DNA of 64,000 nucleotides, from NCBI GenBank assembly GCA_024235755.1, contig JACKLV010000005.1, positions 123,969 through 187,968 of the forward strand. The letters are read 5' to 3'. The notes beneath the pieces were generated by a model. The model had not been told where the DNA came from. It saw only the letters and a list, made by a program, of their open reading frames with translations, and made no database searches. This document shows, piece by piece, positions 27,504-37,322 of this stretch. Each line of letters starts with the position of its first letter. Within the stretch, counting starts at the first letter, position 1. A program made the translations under genes and the position numbers. Source of the DNA: Burkholderiales bacterium (GTDB lineage Bacteria > Pseudomonadota > Gammaproteobacteria > Burkholderiales > Nitrosomonadaceae).

Positions 27504-28803
27504 TCGACCGTTTTTCTTTTTACTAGGATTGCTGTTCAATGCAACCGCGATCATGCTCGTATTCATTCTATGGGCCTACAGCCCTTTCGTTAAAGCTCAG
27601 GAAAAAACAGACGGAAGCAATGTAGAAAATAAAAATTCAGCATCTTCTGCATGGTCAACTGCCAAAGATTTACTCGACAATCTGCAGATACAAGGTTTTG
27701 CCAGCCAGGCTTTTATTGCCACTTCCGATAATGATGTGTTCGGCAATACAGACGAAGGCGGCGGCTTCGGTTTTACAGAATTAGGATTGAATGCATTGCT
27801 ACGCCCACTCCCAAGATTGCAATTATCTGGACAAATGCTTTCTCGCCGAGCTGGTAAAGACAACAATGGCACCCCACGCCTTGATTTTGCATTTTTTGAT
27901 TACCGACTGTATTCACACGAAACCAATCAATTTGGTATCCGGTTTGGTCGGTTAAAAAACCCTTTTGGCTTTTACAATGACACGCGTGACGTGCCGTTTA
28001 CACGGCCCAGTATCTTGTTGCCACAGTCCATTTATTTCGATAGAACCAGAAATGTCGGGCTTTCAGCCGATTCGATTCAGTTTTATGGCGAAACATCAGA
28101 TGCCCAATGGGGTGACCTTACAATCCAATTTGGCATTACCCGGCCTATTGTCGATGACCGGGATACTGAAATCTCATTGTTAGGCTCAGCTCTGACAGGC
28201 GGTTTATCCCCCGATGTTTCTCTGATAGGGCGCGGCCTTTACGAAACGCCTAATAAGCGTTTCCGATTCGCAGTCAGTGGAGTATGGTTCAATGCCGATT
28301 ACAAACCCGGAGCAAATGATCCAATCACAGTCAGCCCAGGATCAATTCAATTTTCTCCAATTTACATATCCGCTCAATATAATACCGAACGCTGGAGTCT
28401 GACTTCGGAATATGCGCTTCGAAAGTTCAGATACTCAAATTTCGATTTCGCAAGGCTTGACAGTCAAGATTTTTATGGGGAAAGCTTTTATTTCCAGGGT
28501 GAATACCGATTCAATCACAAATGGGAAGCGTTAATACGGTATGATGTGTTGTATACAAACAGGAGCGATCGTGATGGCAGTGAATTTGCAGCCGCGTCAA
28601 TAACAGGAACCCCTGCTCACTCACGTTTTGCCAAAGATTTGACTGTTGGGTTGCGTTGGAACATCACTCCCAGAATTATGGCGCGACTAGAATATCACCG
28701 GATTAATGGAACGGCATGGCTTGCGCCATTAGATAATCCAGACCCACTCGACACAAGTAAAAACTGGAATCTTTTTGCTGCACAGCTTTCCTTCCGCTTC
28801 TGA
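27472..28803 (+). CDS. Outer-membrane porin-like beta-barrel protein
   Basis: About 440 residues; the start may be 27472 or the ATG at 27484. A signal peptide (through SPFVKAQ) is followed by a long run of alternating amphipathic strands rich in aromatic residues and a C-terminal AAQLSFRF ending in Phe, the outer-membrane insertion signal. Sequences such as FGIRFGRLKNPFGFYNDTRD resemble phosphate-selective (OprO/OprP-like) or other anion porins. It lies between a PstS-like protein and a GGDEF-EAL sensor, 12 bases before the latter. Confidence 0.8.
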   Translation: MMKSMYSRLNSRPFFFLLGLLFNATAIMLVFILWAYSPFVKAQEKTDGSNVENKNSASSAWSTAKDLLDNLQIQGFASQAFIATSDNDVFGNTDEGGGFGFTELGLNALLRPLPRLQLSGQMLSRRAGKDNNGTPRLDFAFFDYRLYSHETNQFGIRFGRLKNPFGFYNDTRDVPFTRPSILLPQSIYFDRTRNVGLSADSIQFYGETSDAQWGDLTIQFGITRPIVDDRDTEISLLGSALTGGLSPDVSLIGRGLYETPNKRFRFAVSGVWFNADYKPGANDPITVSPGSIQFSPIYISAQYNTERWSLTSEYALRKFRYSNFDFARLDSQDFYGESFYFQGEYRFNHKWEALIRYDVLYTNRSDRDGSEFAAASITGTPAHSRFAKDLTVGLRWNITPRIMARLEYHRINGTAWLAPLDNPDPLDTSKNWNLFAAQLSFRF

Positions 28804-28815
28804 CATAACTATCTG

Positions 28816-31740
28816 ATGTCACAGATTATCAAAAAAGAAACGCCTACTCACGCAGCGCCTGTCGACAATAAAAAGCGCGTATTTCTCAGTTTCAAATGGA
28901 AAATTACCTCACTCAGCAGCCTAATTTTATTAGCGGTTGTACTGTTGTTCTGTATTGTCAGTTATTTGGGGTTGATTACTAACTTTAATGACCAGCGGAA
29001 TATTGAACATCAACGTTTTGAAAGAGAGATTGACAGTCTTATTGAACGATTATCACAAAGACTACGTCAACAAGCTGAAACAATTCCTTTTTTAGATGGC
29101 ATGGGAGAAGCGTTGTTATCGAATGATAAAGAAGCGATTAGCAGCATATTCGATCAACATTGGACATTATTACATTTTCACAGCGGCGTTGAATTCGTTC
29201 GATTATATAACACTTCAAACGAATTAACTGCTGACTGGGGTATTACGGAACTCAACGTCAACGATGATGGCGCCATTTTAAAGTGGGTAAAAGAAGTTAA
29301 TCAGAACGAAATACCCATCAGTCCGTTGCTATGTAGGCGCAACTGCATTCAGCTCACTGTTGCCCCACTATTAATTGAAGGACAAACAGCAGGTATTGCC
29401 GTTATCGGCATTTCACTGGCCGATGCGCTCTTGGCATTCAAACGCATTTCAGGTGCTGACATAGGCTTATTGTTACACAACGCTAATCCAGCTGACCCGG
29501 AAGCATCGCGTCTTGAATCGTGGGAAACCACCGTAGTCGCATTAACCAATAAAGCTGACAGTTACGAAATCCTTAATGCAGCTTCCAAATTGTACACACT
29601 CGCTGACAGCCTGAAAAACATTGTCCAAATTAACTGGAATCACCACCATCACCAGATAAAGCTGTATCCTTTAAATTCAGTCAATAAAAATCGCGCAAAT
29701 TTGGTTGTCATTTCCGACGTCACCTCTGCAGTGAACAATATTTATGATTCGATTTGGAAAATTGCACTGATAGGACTATTAGGATTAATCATTTCAGAAT
29801 TTCTCTTATTCAGTATTTTTACGCGATTACTTTCTCGTTTAAAAGACGTCTCTTTTACGCTACCCCTATTAGCCAGCGGACAATTTGAAGACTTTAGGCA
29901 TTCGCTAACGCTGACCAAGAAAAAACAAATTTACAGAGATGAAATCGACATGCTCTACGATGCCGCCGTTAAATTATCAATACAGCTGGAAGATCTTGAG
30001 CAGAAAGTATCTTCCCGAACGAAGCTACTCATTGCACAAAAAGATGAATTAAGTAGAGAAAGGGATTTCGTCGCCAACCTGCTCGATACCGCCCAAGTTA
30101 TCGTTCTGACACAAAACTCGAGCGGTAGGATTATTTCCATGAATGCTTATGGTGAGATGCTTACTTATTACTCTGAAGACGAGCTCAAAAATACACCGTT
30201 TTTAAATATTCTCGTTTCAGACTTTGATTCACATGAACTATCAATGCATTTGGATGAAATTAACCAGGGATTGCGCGAACAGTTGCGTCATGAAGCTATT
30301 ACTCATTGTAAAGATGGTACAACGCGGCATGTCGCCTGGCTTCATTCGCGTCTTTCCTGGAATTCGATTGATGACCCTTCTGTCCTGTCCGTTGGGCTTG
30401 ATATTACGGAATACAAACGGGTTGAAGGTCATCTGGCGTGGCTGGCTGATCATGATCCTTTAACGAATTTGTATAATCGCCGCCGCTTCAGTGAAGAACT
30501 CGAACAAGCAATTAGCCGGTCCGATCGATATCATCATGCCGGGGCGTTACTATTTTTTGATCTGGACCGCTTCAAATACATTAACGACACTAGCGGCCAT
30601 CAGGCCGGTGATGCCTTACTCAGGATGGTAGCAGGCATGTTGTTGCGCACAATACGCTCTGACGACATTTCAGCTCGTTTAGGGGGTGATGAGTTTGCCG
30701 TCATTCTACCCGAGATCGATACAGCAGGCGCAATTGAAGTTGCAAAAAAAATTCTGGCACATCTGAGCGAAACACAACTCACCATCAACAGCCGCACACA
30801 TAAAGTTTCCGCTAGTATCGGCATCGCGCTTTTCCCCGAGCACGGCGAAAACGTACATGATTTGTTGGCAGCTGCAGATTTGGCGATGTATCAAGCCAAA
30901 GATACGGGACGTAACGCATGGTATCTCTTTTCAAAAGAAGACCGCAGCAGAGAACGCGTGCAAACCCTTGTTTACTGGAAGGAAAAAATAGAATATGCGC
31001 TGTTGCATGACAGATTTATGCTTTATTTCCAGCCCATCATGAACGTGCGAACTAAACAAATAAATCATTATGAAGTGTTATTACGCATGCATGATGTTGA
31101 TGGCTCAATTTTATCCCCTGCTGGCTTTATTACCGCTGCTGAGCATACGGGACTTATCCATTCCATTGATCATCTGGTTCTGCATAAAGCAATTATGCAG
31201 GCAGCCAAAATCAATCAGAATGGCAAAAACAACATCAGTCTTTCAATCAACTTATCTGCACACGCGTTTAACGATCCCGAATTACTGCCAATCATCAAAC
31301 AAAAACTTATCGATCATAAAGTAGATCCAAAAACACTGATGTTTGAAATTACAGAAACTGCCGCTCTTGAAAACCTACCCGGAGCACGTGCACTGATGAA
31401 AGAGATTAAAGACCTCGGGTGTGGGTTTGTACTGGATGATTTTGGTGTAGGTTTTTCTTCCTTTTATTACTTAAGGGAATTGCCAGTTGACACAGTAAAA
31501 ATTGACGGTTCGTTTATACGAAATATTATCGAGAACAAAGATGATCAAATCCTCGTAGAGGCTCTATGTAGTGTCGCAAGCGGCTTTGGTAAGAATATAA
31601 CTGCAGAATTTGTCGAAAACGAAAAAATATTTAGCGTGCTTGGAAGGATGAAAATTGACTACGCTCAAGGATATTACATCGGTAAACCTGCACCCTATCA
31701 CACTTACTTCTTAAAAGAAGTCGCGCCTGTTAAAAAATAG
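28816..31740 (+). CDS. Membrane sensor with PAS, GGDEF and EAL domains
   Basis: 974 residues. A membrane helix (30-50), a periplasmic sensor domain (about 55-310), a second helix (about 315-340), a linker, a PAS domain (about 415-545), a GGDEF domain with intact RLGGDEFAV and NRRRFSEEL, and an EAL domain with EVLLR, DDFGVGFSS and KIDGSF. It should both make and degrade cyclic-di-GMP; both sites look usable, with the EAL motif written as EVL. It ends 10 bases from the convergent copD-like gene. It may answer to the binding protein encoded two genes upstream. Confidence 0.92.
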   Translation: MSQIIKKETPTHAAPVDNKKRVFLSFKWKITSLSSLILLAVVLLFCIVSYLGLITNFNDQRNIEHQRFEREIDSLIERLSQRLRQQAETIPFLDGMGEALLSNDKEAISSIFDQHWTLLHFHSGVEFVRLYNTSNELTADWGITELNVNDDGAILKWVKEVNQNEIPISPLLCRRNCIQLTVAPLLIEGQTAGIAVIGISLADALLAFKRISGADIGLLLHNANPADPEASRLESWETTVVALTNKADSYEILNAASKLYTLADSLKNIVQINWNHHHHQIKLYPLNSVNKNRANLVVISDVTSAVNNIYDSIWKIALIGLLGLIISEFLLFSIFTRLLSRLKDVSFTLPLLASGQFEDFRHSLTLTKKKQIYRDEIDMLYDAAVKLSIQLEDLEQKVSSRTKLLIAQKDELSRERDFVANLLDTAQVIVLTQNSSGRIISMNAYGEMLTYYSEDELKNTPFLNILVSDFDSHELSMHLDEINQGLREQLRHEAITHCKDGTTRHVAWLHSRLSWNSIDDPSVLSVGLDITEYKRVEGHLAWLADHDPLTNLYNRRRFSEELEQAISRSDRYHHAGALLFFDLDRFKYINDTSGHQAGDALLRMVAGMLLRTIRSDDISARLGGDEFAVILPEIDTAGAIEVAKKILAHLSETQLTINSRTHKVSASIGIALFPEHGENVHDLLAAADLAMYQAKDTGRNAWYLFSKEDRSRERVQTLVYWKEKIEYALLHDRFMLYFQPIMNVRTKQINHYEVLLRMHDVDGSILSPAGFITAAEHTGLIHSIDHLVLHKAIMQAAKINQNGKNNISLSINLSAHAFNDPELLPIIKQKLIDHKVDPKTLMFEITETAALENLPGARALMKEIKDLGCGFVLDDFGVGFSSFYYLRELPVDTVKIDGSFIRNIIENKDDQILVEALCSVASGFGKNITAEFVENEKIFSVLGRMKIDYAQGYYIGKPAPYHTYFLKEVAPVKK

Positions 31741-31750
31741 CGGCACATAT

Positions 31751-33781
31751 CTATTTAATAAACTCACTAGCTGCTACCACAGCCCTAGTTTCATTATTTA
31801 ACAATTCAACTTGTTTAATCAGCAGTTCTATATTCCTCCAGCCCGTTTCCTCAGCCAATGGAATCCATCGTGCACGTAAATAACCATCTCGGTCTATTAA
31901 AAATTCCATATGATCAGGAATTGAGCCACGCCCCAATAAATCCGCACGATTCATTGTCCGGCGTGATAATGCATAACTTTGCACAATTTCATGAGCACCA
32001 TCGACCACGAGCGGAAAAGGCAAATCCTCAGTTACCTCAAGCAATTCGTCGGGTGTTAATGTTTGTTCCGGAACAGCTAAAATTGCCAGATTCTCTGCTT
32101 TGAGATTGGCATAATTTTGTTTGAGTTGCACAATACGTTTGTTTGATTCTGGCCAGGAAAAAATAACAAGCAGCACCGATTGCTTGCCACGATAATCCTG
32201 AAGAACTCCACTTGTTCCATCATACGTCGTATAAGCAAAAACAGGGGGGTGGATATTTTTTCTATTAGGTATAATTTCTGGCGACAGTATCCGAGCCTGA
32301 TATCCCCGAGACAACCCATAAACATAGTTTACCAAATCCCAACGGTCTTCTTCAGATAGCTGGTCTGCATAACCAGGCATATCCGTATCCTTCATACCAT
32401 AAGATATCCAATAGTAAAAATCACCAGGTGTGTGTTCAACGGTGTGTGGCTCCGTCAGCATATCTGGTAGTACCGTGGACAAGGTTCTTGCCTTGATACC
32501 ATTTCCTCTTCCTTGAGGCCCATGACAATCGACACAATGCTCGGCATAAAGCTCCGCACCATAAGAAATAGAAACCGCATCATAGGGTACCGGCGGTTTT
32601 AAATAGGTTTCAGGATACGCTTCAATAGTTAATGGCGGCAATGCTACCGCAAGCCCAGAAATTACCAGTACTGCTGAAATGGCAATCAATCTTTTCAAGC
32701 TCCAATTAGCTGTACGTCCCAAATACAATACAATCAAAGCTAAAGCAGCAATCGCAAGCCCGCACCAAACCTGCACAGCAACATTTTCCATGTTCCAAGT
32801 TGCAACAATAGAGAAACGAAATGGAAAAGGCCAATCGTCGATCAACGCATATTTAGCGGGCGTTGCATTATTTGCAATAATGGTCGCGATAAATAACAAC
32901 ACAACTGCCAGCAAAAATTCAATCCGCACCCATTTGCGCATACCCGCGGCATTTTTCTTTGTTTCGAAACCATCTTTACTGCTAGCAAATAAAGGCAGCC
33001 AATAGGAACGCACACTCGCGGCGATGGCCAGAATAATACACAATAACAAGATTTTTGCACTGAGCAGCCAGCCATAGGGCGTCGCCACCAACGCAGCATA
33101 ATGATCGTCAAAAATGTGATCCCCGACAATTACCCCGGTCAACACAATTAAAAGCATAACGGGTAACGCCATTGAGGAGAAACGGTTTAGTATCTGAACA
33201 TCCAGGAAACTAGATTTTTTACTTTTTATCAGTGTTACATATTCATATTTTAGCAGCAATAAGGCAGGCAAACCTCCCAGCCATACACCAGCCAAAATAA
33301 TATGCAACGCGTATGGCATCACATTTGAAATTGTCATTCCTTCTGCTGCTGAATGACTAACCATTGCATCAGCAATCAAGGGAACTGTAGCTATCAACGC
33401 ACAGAACAAATAGCGTCCTCGTGCTTTTTCGTTTTTTCGAAGATAAGCAACAAAAAGTGTTAATAAAACTGCAGAAACTAAGTGTCCCGCCCAGATCTGG
33501 CCTGTCCGCGTATCCTTAATAAAATCAAACCATACCTGCGCTTGTAAAAGTTTGCTGATATCACCCGTAACCTGTCCAATTGTTGTCGCCAAAGTTACTA
33601 CCAACCCGATGACGATACTAATTGCCAATTTTGGAAATAATCTTTCTAGCTTCTCCACCCATTGCGCTGAATAGGTCTGTTTTTCCTTACCGGCAATCAC
33701 TAAAAAAATACAACTGCCTAAGATAATCAAATTCGCTGCAAGCTGGAACCAGCGTGCGAATGCTGCAACCACTTCTAACAT
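31751..33781 (-). CDS. copD: CopD-like membrane protein fused to cytochrome c and redoxin domains
   Basis: 676 residues with three parts. Residues 1-385 hold about ten membrane helices with a CopD copper-export domain (HIILAGVWLGGLPALLL). Residues 400-490 form a class I cytochrome c with haem site CVDCHG and a downstream Met in DTDMPGYADQLSEED. Residues 510-650 look like a thioredoxin/peroxiredoxin-fold domain (YRGKQSVLLVIFSWPES), but no CxxC is seen there. It starts one base after copC ends. CopC-CopD pairs downstream of amoCAB are usual in ammonia oxidisers; they probably handle copper for the monooxygenase. Confidence 0.85.
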   Translation of the reverse strand: MLEVVAAFARWFQLAANLIILGSCIFLVIAGKEKQTYSAQWVEKLERLFPKLAISIVIGLVVTLATTIGQVTGDISKLLQAQVWFDFIKDTRTGQIWAGHLVSAVLLTLFVAYLRKNEKARGRYLFCALIATVPLIADAMVSHSAAEGMTISNVMPYALHIILAGVWLGGLPALLLLKYEYVTLIKSKKSSFLDVQILNRFSSMALPVMLLIVLTGVIVGDHIFDDHYAALVATPYGWLLSAKILLLCIILAIAASVRSYWLPLFASSKDGFETKKNAAGMRKWVRIEFLLAVVLLFIATIIANNATPAKYALIDDWPFPFRFSIVATWNMENVAVQVWCGLAIAALALIVLYLGRTANWSLKRLIAISAVLVISGLAVALPPLTIEAYPETYLKPPVPYDAVSISYGAELYAEHCVDCHGPQGRGNGIKARTLSTVLPDMLTEPHTVEHTPGDFYYWISYGMKDTDMPGYADQLSEEDRWDLVNYVYGLSRGYQARILSPEIIPNRKNIHPPVFAYTTYDGTSGVLQDYRGKQSVLLVIFSWPESNKRIVQLKQNYANLKAENLAILAVPEQTLTPDELLEVTEDLPFPLVVDGAHEIVQSYALSRRTMNRADLLGRGSIPDHMEFLIDRDGYLRARWIPLAEETGWRNIELLIKQVELLNNETRAVVAASEFIK

Positions 33782-33782
33782 T

Positions 33783-34193
33783 TTATTGCTGAGCTTCTTT
33801 TATTCTAAAACCATAACTTGATTCAACAACATGTCCATCTATTGATAGCACACGGAACTGAACTTTGTAACTGCCCGGAGCCAAAGTAGGCAAAGCCAGC
33901 ACAACCGATTTCGGATCATCTTGAACTGCTTTTGGCTCGGCAGCTGAGACATTTTTTTCGCTAGAATCCAAGACCTTTACTGAAGCATAAGCCGCCTCAA
34001 TTTCTTCGTTGAACCAAAGCTGAATTTGTGATGGTGATTCAGAAAGCGATGCTCTTCTCGGTGGATCTGATTTAACCAAAGAAGCATGTGCCCATACATG
34101 GTTAATTTGCATTATTAACGCAAACATACACACACAAGTCAGTAATCTTAGGACGCCTCTAACTGCTGATTTATGAAATTCATCAATTCGCAT
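33783..34193 (-). CDS. copC: CopC copper-binding periplasmic protein
   Basis: 136 residues from the ATG at 34193, which has GGTGA seven bases upstream; the ATG at 34205 has no ribosome site. The signal peptide ends at VWAHASLV, so the mature protein starts with His, the Cu(II) ligand of CopC proteins. YDBH-type repeats are absent; the rest is the beta-barrel CopC fold ending IDGHVVESSYGFRIKE with a second His. It lies between the AmoD/E-family gene and copD in the ammonia monooxygenase locus. Confidence 0.9.
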   Translation of the reverse strand: MRIDEFHKSAVRGVLRLLTCVCMFALIMQINHVWAHASLVKSDPPRRASLSESPSQIQLWFNEEIEAAYASVKVLDSSEKNVSAAEPKAVQDDPKSVVLALPTLAPGSYKVQFRVLSIDGHVVESSYGFRIKEAQQ

Positions 34194-34315
34194 TTTATTC
34201 ACCATTTTTATTTGTGCTTTATAGAAAGACTATATTGATATATTAAAATCAGTTTTGATTTTAAATGCCGAATCGAGTTCCTTCGCTGAAGAATTCGATT
34301 ACGCCCTGAATATAA

Positions 34316-34890
34316 TTATACTTTTCTTTTAGCAGCCATCCAGTTTTTGAACCGTTTGGACTTGAAGAGTTTGTAACCAATCAATGTTATCAGCAACAAA
34401 CCAATCACAGGACCAATCGTAGCTCTGAATACTTCTGCATAATTAATCATGTCAACGCGCAGTTGGTATACATACTTCAACGGTTGCACACCCTCCGCCG
34501 TTACAACCAAAAGATGCCTGCCCTCTCCCAATTCCTGCTGCGTATTGATTACACCATCCTCATATATGCTTGAGCGAATGTCGACAATCACATCACCCTC
34601 TTCACTACCGCCTCTTATCAATTTTATACCTACAGGTATCTCCCGCAGCATCGGTTCCACTAAGTCCACCACCAATACCGTGTTGCCTACCGCAGGTATG
34701 TCGTGCAATAATGCCCAGCAATATCATTCTGAGGCTGATAAACACTTAAATGTATCATGTTCTCGCCCACCCGGCGCATGCAACTGTCATCCTCCAGCGC
34801 TTCTGCCCCATGTGCAAATACCGCGCCTGTATACAACGCCGCAACACATATTATAACTGTCGCGCCAATTTTCCTGGCTCGCTTTAACAC
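34316..34890 (-). pseudogene. amoD: AmoD/AmoE-family membrane protein, one frameshift
   Basis: Read with one base restored at about 34704 (TGC-CAC written as TGCAC), this gives 191 residues from a GTG at 34890 with AGGAGGAGA upstream. A signal peptide (ALYTGAVFAHG), a conserved RVGENMIHLSVYQPQ, GNTVLVVDLVEPMLREIP, and a single C-terminal membrane helix (VIGLLLITLIGYKLF) match the AmoD/AmoE (orf5/orf4) proteins found after amoB in ammonia oxidisers. Only one member is present here, where betaproteobacterial operons often have two. Function unproven. The break is probably a consensus error. Confidence 0.8.
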
Positions 34891-35012
34891 TATCTCTCCT
34901 CCTGTGCAGTGCGCATCGCGTTTACAATACACGCCCGCAGTATTCTGTTCCTTTTCCGTCTCTTTCCCGCACTTGATGCAGTGCGCCCTGTCTGATTTCG
35001 CTTTCCTCGAAC

Positions 35013-35057
35013 AAAAAGCCGGTACACCGGCTGTCATACGACAGTGGTGTACCGGCG
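35013..35057 (-). terminator. Terminator after amoB
   Basis: Minus strand: GCCGGTACACC pairs with GGTGTACCGGC (35018-35028 with 35046-35056), and CTGTC/GACAG continues the stem inward. TTTTTGTTC follows. It lies 11 bases past the amoB stop and would end or reduce transcription before the AmoD/E gene. Confidence 0.9.
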
Positions 35058-35067
35058 TTGTTACTTG

Positions 35068-36331
35068 CTACTGTTTAAAGTCTGGTAAAGACTGGATTAC
35101 CGCTCCAGCAATACTGTTAATGTAACGATTGCCTTCTTCATCCCATGTCATCAGCAAACCACCAAAACGGCTCTCAGGGTCACCCAATAAAGCCATCAAA
35201 CGCTGTACTTCCCACAGTGCGTCCTTAGCTTCCAGTTTGACTTCACGAGTCTCGCCCGGCTCTATCGCCGCATCATTATCCAATGTCAAACCAGTCGCAA
35301 CCAGCTCTCTCGGATAATCAGGATCAAGATGCTCACGTCCCAGCGCGTTTACAAAACGTACACCTGCCGTCGTGAACTCACCAATGTTGATCGCTGTATC
35401 ACCATTGTTGGTAATGTCCATGGTTACACGTAACGCACGTCCAGGTACGTCATAGTTAGCATGCGTTACCTTGATCGCAACCGGATTCGGCTCAATCGGC
35501 AACGGCTCTATCTTAGACTCACCCGCTTGAATCGGAATGGTATACGGATGCTTGCTCTCCGTATAACGATAACCACCCCATACCAGCGCACAGGTCAGTA
35601 TCGCTACACCCATGCCACTTTACGATCCATAGGATCCAGTAACAGATCGTCACCATACGCTAACAATACACGGCTGCGTGGCAAAACATCGGACGCGCTA
35701 CATAGTAACCAATCCAGAATATACCCAGACCTGTCCATACTATGTGCCAGAATATACCATTGGCAAAGTTGAATGTCTCTGTGTCAATGGTCTCCTGTCA
35801 ACGTCTTAACAGGGTTGGTAAAATCATCCCAGCTACCCGTAATGTTCATCCATGATGCAGGACCCGCAATCGGACCCGCCTCTTTCACGTTAACCATCGC
35901 GTGCATGTGATGACGGCCAGGAATACGCGCTTTCAGCCTAACTTCAAACTCATAGTCACGACCAATAACCAATGGCCCTGATATGAACATCGGCTCACCG
36001 TTCAGCTTGGTGCTCAAACGTACAAACACCGGGCTTGGGCTACCAACGTTGAAAACGCACGCTCAGGCTTACCCACCGCACGTGGCCAGTCTTCCGCCAT
36101 GTGGAATTTACCCGTCATCGTCGCAATGTCGTTCACCTTGGTGACCTTAGGCTCCCACCTCATGTCATACCACTGTATGGTACGCATACGCAAGAACGGC
36201 TCCTGTGAACGTTCCACCATGCGCCGCTACCGGCGCAACATCAACGCTACCGTCAGCGCTAATGTCGCCGCACCTACCGCCGCTCCATACAGCCCCATGA
36301 CACCCAGCTTTAACATGTTCTTTATTTTCAT
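35068..36331 (-). pseudogene. amoB: Ammonia monooxygenase subunit B, several frameshifts
   Basis: With indels corrected this encodes about 422 residues, the normal AmoB length. Recognisable parts in order: MKIKNMLKLGVMGLYG signal region, ALDVAPVAAHGERSQEPFLR (the N-terminal His is a copper ligand of the catalytic site), PGRHHMHAMVNV, NITGSWDDFTNP, a membrane segment, and a C-terminal cupredoxin part ending FGGLLMTWDEEGNRYINS. Disruptions: base missing near 36241, extra near 36214, missing near 36053, two missing near 35791, missing near 35685 and 35605. Every side of every break is perfectly conserved. The start overlaps the amoA stop (TAATG). Confidence 0.95.
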
Positions 36332-37149
36332 TATTTGATCCTCTGCAAATCCTGGTTCACCATATGCCGTGACGTCATTCTTCATCGAAATACGGCCTCT
36401 TTCGCCTTTAACATAGTAGAAAGCGGTGCAATAGATTTTGCCAAAGTACCACCAAACACAGAACATCAGCATCGATACAAAGGCCGAGAAGAACGCCGCA
36501 ATCACCGTCGTGTTCCACCAAATGTACGCAATGAACCTTGCTCAATCAAACGCACATATTCCGGTGTACCCGTACGCACATACAGGAAGCCTGTATAGTC
36601 AGCTACTGAAAGCAGTACGCCTTCAACAACTACCGGCAAGTGGGTCGGACCAAAATCGGCCAGTTTCCTGGGTAAAAGAACAAACCCCAGAATCCACCAC
36701 CCAGCAGCGCCGTAATCAACCAGTTACCCGTCAACAGCATGATGGTATCCAGCATCAGCGCACCAGGTATCATCGTAGAAGGTAGTACAAAGTTGATCGG
36801 GTAGTGTGACCACCAGTAAAACCCCAGTAACGTGTCAGCCATTCACCTACCAACAGGCAAACAATACACAGGGTCGCTCCATACGGTAAACGATAGTTCA
36901 CCCATAAGTAATACATCAATGCCGCGCAGTACATTACACCTACAATCGGTGTCACTACCGGCCACCACTGACGGTCTTTCCAATCCAGCCAGAAATCCCA
37001 GTCACCTGCTAACAGCATAAAGTGCATGTGGAATGTTCCAACTAACAGAATACACAGAATCGGAAAATACACCGCATCAATGTATCTGACATTCTGATTG
37101 CTTCCGGCGGCATCTTCGCCGCCGCTATAATTTCGTCTGTTCTGCTCAC
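36331..37149 (-). pseudogene. amoA: Ammonia monooxygenase subunit A, several frameshifts
   Basis: Corrected, this encodes about 274 residues from a GTG at 37149 with AAGGAGAG upstream. AmoA is the membrane subunit carrying the acetylene-reactive region. Conserved stretches: FHMHFMLLAGDWDFW, DRQWWPVVTPIVG, GEWLTRYWGFYWWSHYP, GTPEYVRLIEQGSLRTFGG, and the end KNDVTAYGEPGFAE-GIK. Breaks: base missing near 37087, T missing from a run at 36818-36821, T missing at 36652-36655, C missing near 36513, and a shift just before the stop (about 36338). The pattern points to sequence error, not decay. Confidence 0.95.
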
Positions 37150-37275
37150 TAGACTCTCCTTCGTTTGTTTCGTGTGATATTAATTTTAATAACATGACGA
37201 TTCCTTACTGTCTTTACGACTCCTCTTCAAGCAGTACGCTTCTCCTTACTCCTCGGCGCTGTACTACTCTCGAGT

Positions 37276-37308
37276 ATCGCCTCCACTCATAAACCAAGCA
37301 GAGGCGAT
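37276..37308 (-). promoter_or_regulatory. Stem-loop between amoC and amoA
   Basis: ATCGCCTC (37276-37283) pairs with GAGGCGAT (37301-37308) across a 17-base loop. It lies just past the amoC stop. No T-run follows on the minus strand, so it looks like an attenuating or RNA-processing stem rather than a full terminator. A stem-loop between amoC and amoA has been reported in other ammonia oxidisers. Confidence 0.6.
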
Positions 37309-37322
37309 TTAGTCAGTCTAGC

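Noticed and set aside
34316..37149. True pseudogenes of ammonia oxidation
   Set aside because: Reading across every break restores conserved residues with no other decay (no stops or missense in the corrected frames), so consensus error is more likely than loss of function.
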